DNA from: Burkholderia glumae LMG 2196 = ATCC 33617
GTDB lineage: Bacteria > Pseudomonadota > Gammaproteobacteria > Burkholderiales > Burkholderiaceae
Reading direction: 5' to 3'
Length of the DNA stretch: 64,000 nucleotides
Assembly: GCF_000960995.1 (NCBI RefSeq)
Contig: NZ_CP009435.1
Span: forward strand, 124,001-188,000
Shown here: positions 39,286-47,769 of the stretch, piece by piece
Layout of the letters: the number at the start of each line of letters is the position of its first letter
Position numbering within the stretch: the stretch's first letter is position 1
The notes under the pieces: generated by a model
Databases searched by the model: none
What the model was told of the DNA's origin: nothing
Seen by the model: the letters and a program-made list of their open reading frames with translations, nothing else
Translations under genes and position numbers: made by a program

Positions 39286-40872
39286 ATGGACGAACATGAC
39301 TTCTCGCAATTGCCGTCGGCCGCTCAGGCCTATATCCGAGAACTGGAGGCGCGCAACCGACAACTAGGCGAACGCATCGCCCAGTTGGAGGAGCAGTTCC
39401 GCTTGGCGCAGAGCAAACGCTTCGCACCGAGCAGCGAGAAGCTGAAGGACCGCGTATTCGACGAGGCCGAGCAGATGGCTGCGGCAGCGCCATCGGAGGA
39501 CCCCGACGACGACGCGTTCGCGTTGCCGGACACAGGGCTGCCCGCACCCGATGAGCCAGAGCGGGGCAAGCGAGGCCGCAAACCGTTGCCGGCCGAGCTG
39601 CCGCGCCAGCGCATTGAATACGATCTACCCGACGATGAGAAGGTCTGCCCCTGCTGCCGCAGCGCGATGCATCGCATGGGCGAAGAAGTCAGCGAGCAAC
39701 TGCACTTCGAAGTGAAAGCCTCTGTGCTGCAGCACGTTCGCTTCAAGTACGCATGTCGCCACTGCGAGCGCAATGCCGAGAGCACGCCGATCGTGACCGC
39801 CCCGATGCCGGCGCAGCCGCTGCCGGGCAGCAATGCGAGCGCAGCGCTCATCGCCACCGTGACGGCGGGCAAATATGTCGATGGCACGCCGCTATACCGC
39901 ATGGAGGATGCGCTCTCGCGCGCGAACATCGCGGTGGGCCGCGGCACGCTGGCCAACTGGATCATCCGGCCCGCTCAACTGCACTACAGCCGACTGTACG
40001 AGGCCTTGCGCCAAACGCTGCTATCGCAACAGTTGATTCACGGCGACGAGACGACGGTGCAGGTTCTCAAAGAACCGGGCAAGACCGCGCAAAGCACCTC
40101 GTATATGTGGGTCTATCGCAGTGCCGAGCAATGCGAGCAGCCGGTGGTGCTGTTCGACTACCAGCCAGGGCGCGGCCAAGAGTATCCGCAAGCGTTCCTG
40201 GCCGGATACACGGGCATGCTGATGAGTGACGGCTACGCTGCGTGGCGCACGCTCGACGCAGCGACGCACTTGGGCTGCCTTGCCCACGCCCGTAGGGCGT
40301 TCGTCGATGCGCTCAAAGGTCAGAAGAAGCCCGGTGGGCGTGCGGCACAGGCTCTTGAGTACTTCAAGGCGTTGTATCAGGTCGAGACGCTCGCCAAGGG
40401 CGGTCTGCCCGAAGGAGAAACCCGCGACGATTACACGTACCGATTACGCCAGGAACATAGCGTGCCGTTGCTCACTGCATTCAAGACCTGGCTGGACGAG
40501 CAGGCGCCACACGTGTTGCCCGAAAGTCTGCTGGGCAAGGCGATCAGCTATACGCGCAATCAATGGGAGTATCTGAGCCGCTACGTCATCGACGGCCGCG
40601 CCCCAATCGACAATAACGTTATCGAACGCGACATCAGGCCCTTCTGCACAGGCCGCAAATCTTGGCTGTTCAGCGACACGGTCGCTGGCGCGAAGGCGAG
40701 CGCAATGGTCTACAGTCTCATGCTCACGTGCCGCGCATGCAACGTCGAGCCGTATGCCTACCTGCTTCATGTGCTCACCGAACTGCCTCAGCGAGCCCCG
40801 GATGCCGACATCACGGACTTGCTGCCGTTCAACTTCGCGAAACGGCAAACGGCTACACCGCCGCCGCCTTGA
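39286..40872 (+). CDS. tnpC: IS66 transposase TnpC, nested element
   Basis: 528 residues from ATG 39286. N-terminal coiled-coil (LEARNRQLGERIAQLEEQFRLAQSKRFAPSSEKL), zinc-finger CPCCRSAMHRM and CRHCERN cysteines, then the DDE domain with HGDETTVQVL, MSDGYAAW and NNVIERDIRPFCTGRKSWLFSDT. Full length, no interruptions. Confidence 0.93.
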   Translation: MDEHDFSQLPSAAQAYIRELEARNRQLGERIAQLEEQFRLAQSKRFAPSSEKLKDRVFDEAEQMAAAAPSEDPDDDAFALPDTGLPAPDEPERGKRGRKPLPAELPRQRIEYDLPDDEKVCPCCRSAMHRMGEEVSEQLHFEVKASVLQHVRFKYACRHCERNAESTPIVTAPMPAQPLPGSNASAALIATVTAGKYVDGTPLYRMEDALSRANIAVGRGTLANWIIRPAQLHYSRLYEALRQTLLSQQLIHGDETTVQVLKEPGKTAQSTSYMWVYRSAEQCEQPVVLFDYQPGRGQEYPQAFLAGYTGMLMSDGYAAWRTLDAATHLGCLAHARRAFVDALKGQKKPGGRAAQALEYFKALYQVETLAKGGLPEGETRDDYTYRLRQEHSVPLLTAFKTWLDEQAPHVLPESLLGKAISYTRNQWEYLSRYVIDGRAPIDNNVIERDIRPFCTGRKSWLFSDTVAGAKASAMVYSLMLTCRACNVEPYAYLLHVLTELPQRAPDADITDLLPFNFAKRQTATPPPP

Positions 40873-40907
40873 TCGATCGAGCGCATAGCTTCGGCCCGAC
40901 CGTCAAC

Positions 40908-41273
40908 GTGTGGCGAATTGAGCGCTTACGGTTCGACGAAGGGCTGAAGGTCTACCTGCATCGCGATCCGGTCGACTTCCGCATGGGCATCAACGGGCTG
41001 TCGATCCTGGTCGAACAGGCGATGCGCCTGAACTCAATGACCTCGGCGCTGTTCGTCTTCGGCAACCGCCGTCGTGATCGAGTCAAGATCCTCGGCTGGG
41101 GCGGCAACGGTTTCTGGTTACTGCTCAAGCGACTCGAAGCCGACCGCTTCGTCTGGCCGAACGGTGGCGACACGATCACGATCAGCACCGAGCAGTTGCA
41201 CTGGCTGCTCGACGGCATCGACCTGGCCGTGATCCAGAAGCATCCCCAGCGATATTACGCGCGGATGAGCTGA
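40908..41273 (+). CDS. tnpB: IS66 TnpB, outer element, 5' end displaced by the nested IS66
   Basis: The true start GTG is at 38278, and codons 1-5 (VFRFD) lie before the nested element; the frame resumes at 40938 (EGLKVYLHRDPVDFRMGING). Joining 38278-38292 with 40938-41273 gives an intact 116-residue protein. As it stands, a GTG inside the right end of the nested element (40908) could restart translation and give a near-complete protein with a new N-terminus. Confidence 0.75.
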   Translation: MWRIERLRFDEGLKVYLHRDPVDFRMGINGLSILVEQAMRLNSMTSALFVFGNRRRDRVKILGWGGNGFWLLLKRLEADRFVWPNGGDTITISTEQLHWLLDGIDLAVIQKHPQRYYARMS

Positions 41274-41304
41274 ACACCACGCAGGTGGCGTGGTCTAATT
41301 GGCC

Positions 41305-42861
41305 ATGCCGAACAGCCCCGTCATGCCGAGTGTTGAGCAATACCAGGCACTGCTCGCCGAACGCGATGCGCTGCGCGGTGAGCTTCGGCTCGTGACGGCT
41401 CAGCGCGATCTGGCCGAAGAGAAACTGCGGGCCTACAAGCACGAACTGTTCGGCGCCTCGAGCGAGGCGCGCCATGCCGACCAGCTCGGCCTGTTCAACG
41501 AAGCCGAGGCGCTGGCGACGACTGCCGACGCGCCCGCGCGCGAGGATATGCCCGGTACATCGGTCGCGGCCCACACGCGAGGCAAGCGCGGGCGCAAACC
41601 ACTCGATCCGAATCTGCCGCGCGAGGTCGTGCGGCACGAGCTGCCCGAGTCCGAACGGTTCTGCGCCCATGACGGCCAGGCCCTCGTCGAGATCGGCGTG
41701 GAAACGAGCGAACAGCTCGACGTGATTCCCGAGCAAGTGCGCGTCGTTCAGCACCAGCGGGTCAAGTACGCGTGCCCATGCTGCGATCTCGGCATCAAGG
41801 TCACGCTGGCGCCGACGCGCATCATTCCGCGCGGGCTGCTCACGGAATCCGCGCTGGCGTGGATCATCACCGGCAAGTATCAGTACGGCATGCCGCTGTA
41901 TCGTCAGGCCACACTGCTGCGTCGCTTCGGCGGTGACATCTCGTCGAATACGCTGGCCGCCAGCGTGGTGCGGGTAGGTCTGGCCACGCAGCCGGTGATC
42001 AACCTGATGCGCGACGCGCTGCTCGAATCGAACTTGATCTACGGCGACGAAACCACGTTCCAGGTGCTGAAGGAACCAGGACGAAGGCCGCAGACGAAGA
42101 GTTACCTGTGGGCGCAGGTCAACGGCTCGGGGCCGTCCGTGCGGATGTTCTCCTACTCGCCCGGGCGCGGTGCTCAACATGCGCAGAAGCTGTATGCCGG
42201 TGTACAGCCCGGCACTGCGCTGATGACGGATGGCTACGAGCTCTATAACGGCATCGCCCACGATCACCAGCTCGTGCATCTCGGATGCTGGGCACACGTG
42301 CGCCGCGGCTTCATCAAGGCCGAGGAGTCGGTGCCGAAGGCGGCACGCTCACCGGATCTGCTGGCCACACGCTTCGTGGCACTGATCGGCAAGCTGTTCG
42401 CGGCCGAGGCGCGCAGCGCGAAGTGGGAGTCTGAACGTCGGCGACGGCTGCGCGCCCGGTACAGCGCCCGCGTGCTCGTCATCATCGAGCGCATGCTAAT
42501 CGAGCATCTGCCGGGCGTCGTGCCGTCGAGTTTGCTCGGCAAGGCATTGCAGTACATGAACGGACAGTGGCCCAAGCTGGTCCGCTACGTCGAGAACGGC
42601 AACTGGCCGATCTCGAACAACCTGTGCGAGAACGCGATAAGGCCGTTCGTCGTCGGCCGCAAGGGCTGGCTGTTCTCTGATACGGTCGCCGGTGCGCAGG
42701 CCAGTGCCAACCTGTACTCCCTCGTCGAGACGTGCAAGGCGAACGGCATCGAGCCGTATCGCTATCTGGTCTGGCTGTTCACCAGGTTGCCGCTCGCTGC
42801 AACCGCCGACGACTACGCCGATCTCATGCCTTGGAGAATGTCTGCTGGCCTCAACCGCTGA
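41305..42861 (+). CDS. tnpC: IS66 transposase TnpC, outer element
   Basis: 518 residues from ATG 41305 (frame open from TTG 41299). N-terminal coiled coil (LAERDALRGELRLVTAQRDLAEEKLRAYKHELFG), cysteines CPCCDLG, DDE domain with YGDETTFQVL, MTDGYELY, and NNLCENAIRPFVVGRKGWLFSDT. Complete. Distinct from the nested TnpC, so the two elements are not copies of each other. Confidence 0.93.
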   Translation: MPNSPVMPSVEQYQALLAERDALRGELRLVTAQRDLAEEKLRAYKHELFGASSEARHADQLGLFNEAEALATTADAPAREDMPGTSVAAHTRGKRGRKPLDPNLPREVVRHELPESERFCAHDGQALVEIGVETSEQLDVIPEQVRVVQHQRVKYACPCCDLGIKVTLAPTRIIPRGLLTESALAWIITGKYQYGMPLYRQATLLRRFGGDISSNTLAASVVRVGLATQPVINLMRDALLESNLIYGDETTFQVLKEPGRRPQTKSYLWAQVNGSGPSVRMFSYSPGRGAQHAQKLYAGVQPGTALMTDGYELYNGIAHDHQLVHLGCWAHVRRGFIKAEESVPKAARSPDLLATRFVALIGKLFAAEARSAKWESERRRRLRARYSARVLVIIERMLIEHLPGVVPSSLLGKALQYMNGQWPKLVRYVENGNWPISNNLCENAIRPFVVGRKGWLFSDTVAGAQASANLYSLVETCKANGIEPYRYLVWLFTRLPLAATADDYADLMPWRMSAGLNR

Positions 42862-42886
42862 GGGGCGTCGTTAAAAGACCGCGTAC

Positions 42887-43001
42887 AGTAGAACAGCGTA
42901 TGCGGGCGATCGTATCGATCGATGCACTCGGCCCAATCCAGACGCTCGATGTACGCGCCAGAGAGCCGCAGATGTGCCGCCGACAGATCCTCTTCCAGCC
43001 G
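42887..43001 (-). pseudogene. dam: DNA adenine methylase, middle fragment
   Basis: Read on the minus strand it encodes RLEEDLSAAHLRLSGAYIE and RLDWAECIDRYDRPHTLFY, the region between the N-terminal SAM motif and the DPPY motif of D12 methylases. It lies between the IS481-like element (right) and the outer IS66 (left) and is in frame with both other pieces. Confidence 0.88.
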
Positions 43002-43008
43002 GATCAGG

Positions 43009-44223
43009 TGTAGAAGTTCAGACTTGATCTGACAGTAAGGCCTTGCCAAGAGGCGGGGTTACCCGTTTTGATAGAGGTGCGAATCTTCATCAAAACAGCG
43101 CGCAAGCGCCAAGGAGTAACCCCGTGAGTAGTCTCAACCAAAATGTCATCCGCCACAAGATCGGTCTGCTGAATCTGGCCGCCGAGCTGGGCAACGTGTC
43201 GAAAGCCTGCAAGGTGATGGGGCTGTCGCGCGATACGTTCTACCGCTATCAGAACGCCGTGGCCGAGGGCGGCGTCGATGCCCTGTTCGACAGCAATCGG
43301 CGCAAGCCGAATCCCAAGAATCGAGTCGATGAAGCGACGGAAATCGCCGTGCTGGCCTATGCCATCGAGCAGCCCGCCCACGGGCAGGTTCGGGTCAGCA
43401 ACGAATTACGCCGGCGCGGCATTTTCGTGTCTGCATCCGGCGTTCGTTCGATCTGGCTGCGTCACGCGTTGTCGTCCTTCAAGCTGAGGCTCGTGGCGCT
43501 GGAGAAGCAGGTCGCTGAAAAAGGCATCGTGCTGAGCGAGGACCAGGTGGCCGCGCTGGAAAGAAAGCAGGACGACGATGTGGCTCATGGCGAAATCGAA
43601 ACCGCTCATCCCGGCTATCTGGGCTCGCAGGACACGTTCTACGTGGGCACGATCAAGGGCGTAGGCCGGATTTACCAGCAGACCTTCGTCGACACCTACA
43701 GCAAAGTGGCGATGGCCAAGCTGTACACGACCAAGACGCCGATCACGGCGGCCGATCTGCTCAATGACCGGGTGTTGCCGTTCTTCGAGGAGCACGGCAT
43801 GGGTGTGATCCGCATGCTGACCGATCGAGGCACGGAGTATTGCGGCAAGCCGGAATCGCACGATTATCAGCTGTACCTGGCGCTGAACGACATCGAGCAC
43901 ACCAAAACCAAGGCGCGACATCCGCAGACCAATGGCATCTGCGAGCGGTTCCATAAAACCATCCTGCAGGAGTTTTATCAGGTCGCGTTCCGCCACAAGC
44001 TCTATCTGACGCTGGCGGAACTGCAGGTCGATCTCGATACTTGGCTGATGTACTACAACGGCGAGCGAACGCATCAAGGTAAGATGTGTTGTGGTCGCAC
44101 GCCTTTGCAGACGCTCATCGCGGGCAAGGAGGTGTGGAAGGAGAAAGTGAGCCACCTGAATCTGATCTGACAGTCACGCACCGTCGGAACGGGTAACTGT
44201 CAGATCGGGTCGCGACTTCTACA
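43009..44223 (+). mobile_element. IS481-like insertion sequence, 1215 bp
   Basis: Terminal inverted repeats of about 28 bp with 23 matches (43009-43036; 44196-44223), beginning TGTAGAAGT and ending GATCTGACAGT. Direct repeats GATCAGG flank it at 43002-43008 and 44224-44230 (7 bp). One transposase gene. Inserted in dam 408 bases after its start. Confidence 0.9.
43124..44170 (+). CDS. IS481-family transposase
   Basis: 348 residues from GTG 43124, with AAGGAG 7 bases upstream. N-terminal helix-turn-helix (LGNVSKACKVMGLSRDTFYRYQ) and an rve integrase-core domain: VDTYSKVAMAKLYTTK (first Asp), LTDRGTEYCG (second Asp), HPQTNGICERFHKTILQEFY (Glu), then YNGERTHQGKMCCGRTP. Intact. Same orientation as the IS66 elements and opposite to dam. 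Confidence 0.92.
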   Translation: MSSLNQNVIRHKIGLLNLAAELGNVSKACKVMGLSRDTFYRYQNAVAEGGVDALFDSNRRKPNPKNRVDEATEIAVLAYAIEQPAHGQVRVSNELRRRGIFVSASGVRSIWLRHALSSFKLRLVALEKQVAEKGIVLSEDQVAALERKQDDDVAHGEIETAHPGYLGSQDTFYVGTIKGVGRIYQQTFVDTYSKVAMAKLYTTKTPITAADLLNDRVLPFFEEHGMGVIRMLTDRGTEYCGKPESHDYQLYLALNDIEHTKTKARHPQTNGICERFHKTILQEFYQVAFRHKLYLTLAELQVDLDTWLMYYNGERTHQGKMCCGRTPLQTLIAGKEVWKEKVSHLNLI

Positions 44224-44631
44224 GATCAGGTTCAAGCTCGGCGGGGCGGCCGTCCTCGTGCCGAACGTCTGCCCCTCCAGCTTGCCGCCAAAGCAACTTT
44301 TCTGCAGGTAATAGAACCTCGCCGCACGCTGGATATCGGTGAGACTTTCCGGGACTGTCTGCTTGAGCCATTCAAACACCTGACGGCTCGTCAGCGCCCA
44401 TTTGAACTGGCGTACAAACTCCTCCAGATGGTGCTGCACCACCCGATACAGGTTGATCAGTTCCCCATTGATGTCGTTGATCACCTCGACCTTGGCCGGC
44501 GGCCGAAGGAAGTACAGCGCCGCCCCGCCCGCGAACACCTCGACGTAGCACTCGTGCGCAGGAAAGCGGGGAATCAGGATGTCTGCCAGACGGCGCTTGC
44601 CGCCGAGCCAGGGAATGATGGGTTCCGCCAT
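44224..44631 (-). pseudogene. dam: DNA adenine methylase, N-terminal fragment
   Basis: First piece of the D12-class methylase. MAEPIIPWLGGKRRLADILIPRF holds the SAM-binding start; YVEVFAGGAALYFLRPPAKVEVINDINGELINLYRVV is motif I and the following acidic strand. After NLI the frame runs into the IS481-like element, adding a few foreign residues before a stop. Phage Dam enzymes protect phage DNA or change host gene expression. Confidence 0.88.
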
Positions 44632-44741
44632 TGTGAAAGCCTTTTTTTAAACTTGGTGTAGAATCCGGCCCGCCTACCGGTAGGTAACAGGGCCTTGGCT
44701 GACTCACTGGCACGCACAGTGGAAAGGCGGCCGGTCGACAT
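44574..44741 (-). CDS. small overlapping frame upstream of dam, possible leader peptide
   Basis: A 55-codon frame that starts 110 bases before dam and overlaps its first 58 bases in another frame. Its segment ALLPTGRRAGFYTKFKK is followed by seven consecutive A residues (minus strand; T run at 44642-44648). A -1 slip there would put it in frame with dam (reading on as AFT-MAEPI). It may be a translationally coupled leader; no homology-based support. Confidence 0.3.
   Translation of the reverse strand: MSTGRLSTVRASESAKALLPTGRRAGFYTKFKKRLSQWRNPSFPGSAASAVWQTS
44673..44684. repeat. 12-bp perfect palindrome
   Basis: CCTACCGGTAGG lies in the 161-bp gap between dam and the holin gene. It could form a small hairpin in the dam leader, or be a protein-binding site. 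Confidence 0.4.
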
Positions 44742-44792
44742 GTTCCCGCACGTCGTCCGACCGCCCTGTTCTTCCTCAGCGCTTTTGCGCGA

Positions 44793-45416
44793 TCAAAGTG
44801 ACTTGTCCGCCTCCCCTCCTCGCGCCATGCCCGCGCTGACGGTAATGTCCGGCGAGACCGCAAAGCGCGTGATCTCCGCCGTCTGCTTGTCCGCCCGCGA
44901 CGACGATCCAAAGAAATACTCCTTCGAGCCGATCACCATCGTGATCAGCACGCCGAGCAACGTGTCGAGCGTGCTTTTCACGACATCGGGCATCCGGATC
45001 TCGCCGATCGCCAGATAGAACTCCAGCCCGATCACCACGAACAGCGCCACCGTGTACATGTAGGCTAGATTCCGCGCCGTGTGATCGTGCTCGGACGCCG
45101 CATACTGCCGAGCGCCGGCGCGATCGTCGGCCGCGACCTTGTCGGCCTGCACCTGGATCCCGGCCAGATTCTCCGCATGCGCGAAACCCGCCTGCCGCAT
45201 CTTCAACTCGAAGTCGGCGTCGGCCTGCTTTAGCGCGAGCAACTGCTCGGGCGTCACCGACTGACCGGACAGCGCCGACGTCACCGCCTCGACCGATCCA
45301 TCGCCCAGGCCGAGCCGGTCAGCGATCGCCGAGGCGGCCATTGCCGCCACACCCGGCACGCCCCCCGTCAATGCGGTGACGAGCCAGGGCGCCACCGTTT
45401 TCAAAATGTCGAGCAT
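44793..45416 (-). CDS. phage holin, 3TM type
   Basis: 207 residues. MLDILKTVAPWLVTALTGGVPGVAAMAASAIADRLGLG is a typical start of 3TM-type holins, with two further hydrophobic helices at about 119-137 and 147-166 (YMYTVALFVVIGLEFYLAIG; TLDTLLGVLITMVIG). It would make the membrane lesion that frees the endolysin. Start ATG 45416 is two bases from the endolysin stop. Confidence 0.78.
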   Translation of the reverse strand: MLDILKTVAPWLVTALTGGVPGVAAMAASAIADRLGLGDGSVEAVTSALSGQSVTPEQLLALKQADADFELKMRQAGFAHAENLAGIQVQADKVAADDRAGARQYAASEHDHTARNLAYMYTVALFVVIGLEFYLAIGEIRMPDVVKSTLDTLLGVLITMVIGSKEYFFGSSSRADKQTAEITRFAVSPDITVSAGMARGGEADKSL

Positions 45417-45418
45417 GC

Positions 45419-45985
45419 TCACACTCCCAGCGCACGGTTGAGTTGCCAGCCATACTCGAACGCCTCGTTCTCCGGGCGACGCTCGGCCAGCTCGATATAG
45501 AACACCGACTGCTGCGCGGCAATCATGCCGTACAGCACGCGATGCCCGTCCGCCCCTCGCTGCTGCAGGAACGCCTTCAGCGCCGCGAGGGTCATCGGGC
45601 CGATCCCGCCATCGGCCGCGATGTCCGGGAACGCCTTGCCGCCCTGGTTCAACACGTTGAGCGCCCGCTGCATGAACTTCACCCCGGTTGCCGGCCCCGC
45701 GTTCACGCCGATATCGAACAGCTTCTCGGCCAGCGTCGTCGAGATCGCGTCGATCTGGTCGAATTTCGGTCGCGACCAGTAGCGCGACGCGTAGATCGCG
45801 ATGGCCGTTGCGCGCGGCATGTCCTTCATCGCGCCGAGGTAGCCGTTCGCCCGCGCCTCGGCGGCCGTCACGCCCCACATCGTCCCCTCCAGCTTGCCGA
45901 GATACCAATTCCCCCGGTCGCTCGGATCGTTCGAAAAACCGCCCTCGCGCCCGATCAGCGCGTCGATCTTCGCCGTGACATTCAT
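45419..45985 (-). CDS. endolysin, glycoside hydrolase family 108
   Basis: 188 residues: LIGREGGFSNDPSDRGNWYLGKLEGTMWGVT contains the catalytic Glu in EGGFSNDP, and the C-terminal part (YSELAERRPENEAFEYGW-like YIELAERRPENEAFEYGWQLNR) is the family-3 peptidoglycan-binding region. It is a muramidase that degrades the cell wall at lysis. It overlaps the next gene upstream by ATGA. Confidence 0.87.
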   Translation of the reverse strand: MNVTAKIDALIGREGGFSNDPSDRGNWYLGKLEGTMWGVTAAEARANGYLGAMKDMPRATAIAIYASRYWSRPKFDQIDAISTTLAEKLFDIGVNAGPATGVKFMQRALNVLNQGGKAFPDIAADGGIGPMTLAALKAFLQQRGADGHRVLYGMIAAQQSVFYIELAERRPENEAFEYGWQLNRALGV

Positions 45986-46431
45986 GGCTTTCCCCCTCGG
46001 CCAATGGCCAGTTCCAGCGTTTCGATACGCTGCTGTTGCAGTCGATTGAGCACGTCCGCCTCGTTGACGTGCGTGAAGACCCAGACGATCGAGCCGACGA
46101 CGAAGGCTTGCACCGCCCCGAGACCGATACCGAGCACCCACACAGCGCCCGTCGCCCGGTTCCTCATGGCGTCGACCTTCCGGTCGACCTCGGCGATATC
46201 GCTGGCTTGGTCGAGCCGCGCACGCTCCTCGGCCTGCGACCGCGCCCACAGCAGCCCGACGTCCTCACGCACCGATTCCGCCCGCACGCGCATCTCGGCA
46301 AATCCGCGATCGAGATCCGCGAACGGCTGCACCGAGCGCTTGATGTCCTCCACGCTCGCCGCGACCGATCGCATCTGCTGCGTGAGCGTGGCGATCTGTA
46401 CCGCCAGCCCCTCCTGCTTCTCGTCACCCAT
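45982..46431 (-). CDS. phage membrane protein of the lysis cassette
   Basis: 149 residues. Residues 1-85 are helical and coiled-coil-prone (IATLTQQMRSVAASVEDIKRSV; VREDVGLLWARSQAEERARL). One membrane helix is at about 95-118 (AVWVLGIGLGAVQAFVVGSIVWVF) and a short helical tail follows. It could be a second holin/antiholin or a spanin-like protein. The ATGA overlap with the endolysin gene ties it to lysis. Confidence 0.6.
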   Translation of the reverse strand: MGDEKQEGLAVQIATLTQQMRSVAASVEDIKRSVQPFADLDRGFAEMRVRAESVREDVGLLWARSQAEERARLDQASDIAEVDRKVDAMRNRATGAVWVLGIGLGAVQAFVVGSIVWVFTHVNEADVLNRLQQQRIETLELAIGRGGKP

Positions 46432-46444
46432 CCCACCCCCGTTG

Positions 46445-46481
46445 AAAAAAGAAAGGCCGCTCCGGTTGCCCGTGAGCGGCC
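46445..46481 (-). terminator. Rho-independent terminator after the tail operon
   Basis: On the minus strand an 8-bp stem GGCCGCTC/GAGCGGCC with an 11-base loop is followed by TTTCTTTTTT. It lies between gene D and the lysis genes and would end the FI-to-D transcript. Confidence 0.8.
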
Positions 46482-46503
46482 TGCATCGTTCTCGTGTGGC
46501 GCG

Positions 46504-47553
46504 TTACGTCGGCGCCGGCACCACCAGATCGATTTTCTTGCCCGACTTCTTCTTGTGCCCCACCTTCGCCTTGCCCTTGTTTCCTCCATTCAACGTCACC
46601 ACCGTGATCCAGCCCCGCGAGGCGAACGTGTGCTCGACCGCCTCGATCAGAAACTCTCCGTCGACTCCCTCTTTGAACCCTTTCAGCGCGATCGTCTTTT
46701 CGGCGGACAGGTCCGCCCGGCCGCGCATCGTCAGGCGGCTCGCCGACGTGTGCCGATTGAGCGTTTCGAGCCTCGACGTGGCGGCCGCCTTCGCCGCCTG
46801 CGGACTGGCGAAGGCGTGCCGCTCGGTATGAACCGCGGCCGCCCCTTGCGGCGCATCCGGATTGGGAATCGTCAGATCGATTTTCCTCCCCGTCTTGCGA
46901 TCGTGGACCTTGGTGCGGACCGCCGCGAAGCTCGCGCGATCGGGGAAATTGATGTCATAGTCGAGCAGCAGCTCGGGCGTCAGGGTCACCACCGGCAACG
47001 GCTTGCCGCTCGCGCTCTTGCCGCCGCCTCGGGGCAGCACGATCAGCTTGCCGGCCTTGACCGTCGCCGTCGCTCCATACTGCCGGGCGAGTCGCGTCAC
47101 GAAATGCAGATCGCTTTCGCCAAACTGGTCGATCCGAGGCACCACCACGTTGACATCGCACGCGGCCGACCACTTGTTGCGTCGCGCGACATCGCCGACG
47201 ATGTCGGCCAGCCGCACGTTCGACCAGCTCCCGTAGCGCTGCGTCTTCGACGTCGCCCGCATGTTCGCAGGCTTGCCGCGAAACACCACGCTGGCCGGCG
47301 GCCCACGCAGCCCGACCTCGTCGACGGCATACTCGCCCAGCATCGACAGCCCCTGCCCCTCCCATCCCAGCGACACCTTGACCGTCGCGCCCTTGGGCGG
47401 GAATCGGATCCGGCCGTCGCGATCGTCGAGCGTGATCGTGCATTCGTCCGCATCCAGGCCAGGCTTGTCGACGGTCCGGATCTCCATGACCCGGTCCTGA
47501 ATCACCTTGGTGACGTCGTCGCCGTTCGCGATAATCTGAAAGATCGCTTCCAT
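46504..47553 (-). CDS. phage late control protein D (tail spike hub, P2 gpD-like)
   Basis: 349 residues. ANGDDVTKVIQDRVMEIRTVDKPGLDADECTITLDDRDGRI is the first barrel of gpD/gp27-like hub proteins, and RLADIVGDVARRNKWSAACDV and FGESDLHFVTRLARQYGATATVKAGKLIV follow as in P2 D. The hub joins tube and spike in the baseplate. Last gene of the FI-D transcript. Confidence 0.9.
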   Translation of the reverse strand: MEAIFQIIANGDDVTKVIQDRVMEIRTVDKPGLDADECTITLDDRDGRIRFPPKGATVKVSLGWEGQGLSMLGEYAVDEVGLRGPPASVVFRGKPANMRATSKTQRYGSWSNVRLADIVGDVARRNKWSAACDVNVVVPRIDQFGESDLHFVTRLARQYGATATVKAGKLIVLPRGGGKSASGKPLPVVTLTPELLLDYDINFPDRASFAAVRTKVHDRKTGRKIDLTIPNPDAPQGAAAVHTERHAFASPQAAKAAATSRLETLNRHTSASRLTMRGRADLSAEKTIALKGFKEGVDGEFLIEAVEHTFASRGWITVVTLNGGNKGKAKVGHKKKSGKKIDLVVPAPT

Positions 47554-47562
47554 CGCGCCTCG

Positions 47563-47769
47563 CTATGTCCAAAGCGACACGGTTTCGTCGCGCGGCGCCT
47601 CGATATCCGGCATGACAATCTCGACGCCCGAGGCGAACGGCTGCGGTCTCGCGGCAAGGCCGGGATTCGCCTCGTAAACAGCCTCTACCGTGCCCTGCAG
47701 CGTTCCGTACGCCCGATAGCACAAGGTATCGAGCACGTCCCCCTCAGACGTTCTTAAAATCTTCGCCAT
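47563..47769 (-). CDS. tail protein X (LysM-like)
   Basis: 68 residues from ATG 47769: RTSEGDVLDTLCYRAYGTLQGTVEAVYEANPGLAARPQPFASGVEIVMPDIE is the P2 gpX/LysM-like fold. It overlaps gene U by 26 bases. Baseplate/hub-associated tail protein. Confidence 0.88.
   Translation of the reverse strand: MAKILRTSEGDVLDTLCYRAYGTLQGTVEAVYEANPGLAARPQPFASGVEIVMPDIEAPRDETVSLWT

Larger units (their letters stand above)
38293..40929 (+). mobile_element. nested IS66-family element, 2637 bp
   Basis: Both ends begin GTAAGCGC in inverted orientation (38293 onward and up to 40929). The 8-bp duplication GGTTCGAC is at 38285-38292 and 40930-40937. Inserted five codons into tnpB of the outer IS66. It carries its own complete tnpA, tnpB and tnpC, which differ clearly from those of the outer element. 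Confidence 0.93.
37738..42886 (+). mobile_element. outer IS66-family element, 5149 bp with nested IS66
   Basis: Ends GTAAGCGCTCTTTGAAGGAC and, inverted, GTACGCGGTCTTTTAACGAC are imperfect inverted repeats. An 8-bp target duplication AGTAGAAC flanks it (37730-37737, 42887-42894), as usual for IS66. It carries tnpA, tnpB and tnpC. Without the nested element and its duplication it is 2504 bp, normal IS66 length. It interrupts dam. Confidence 0.92.

Noticed and set aside
46004..47757. Plus-strand open frames inside the prophage tail region (for example 46036-47757)
   Set aside because: They are antisense to tightly overlapping, recognised tail genes and are rich in Arg, His and Pro.
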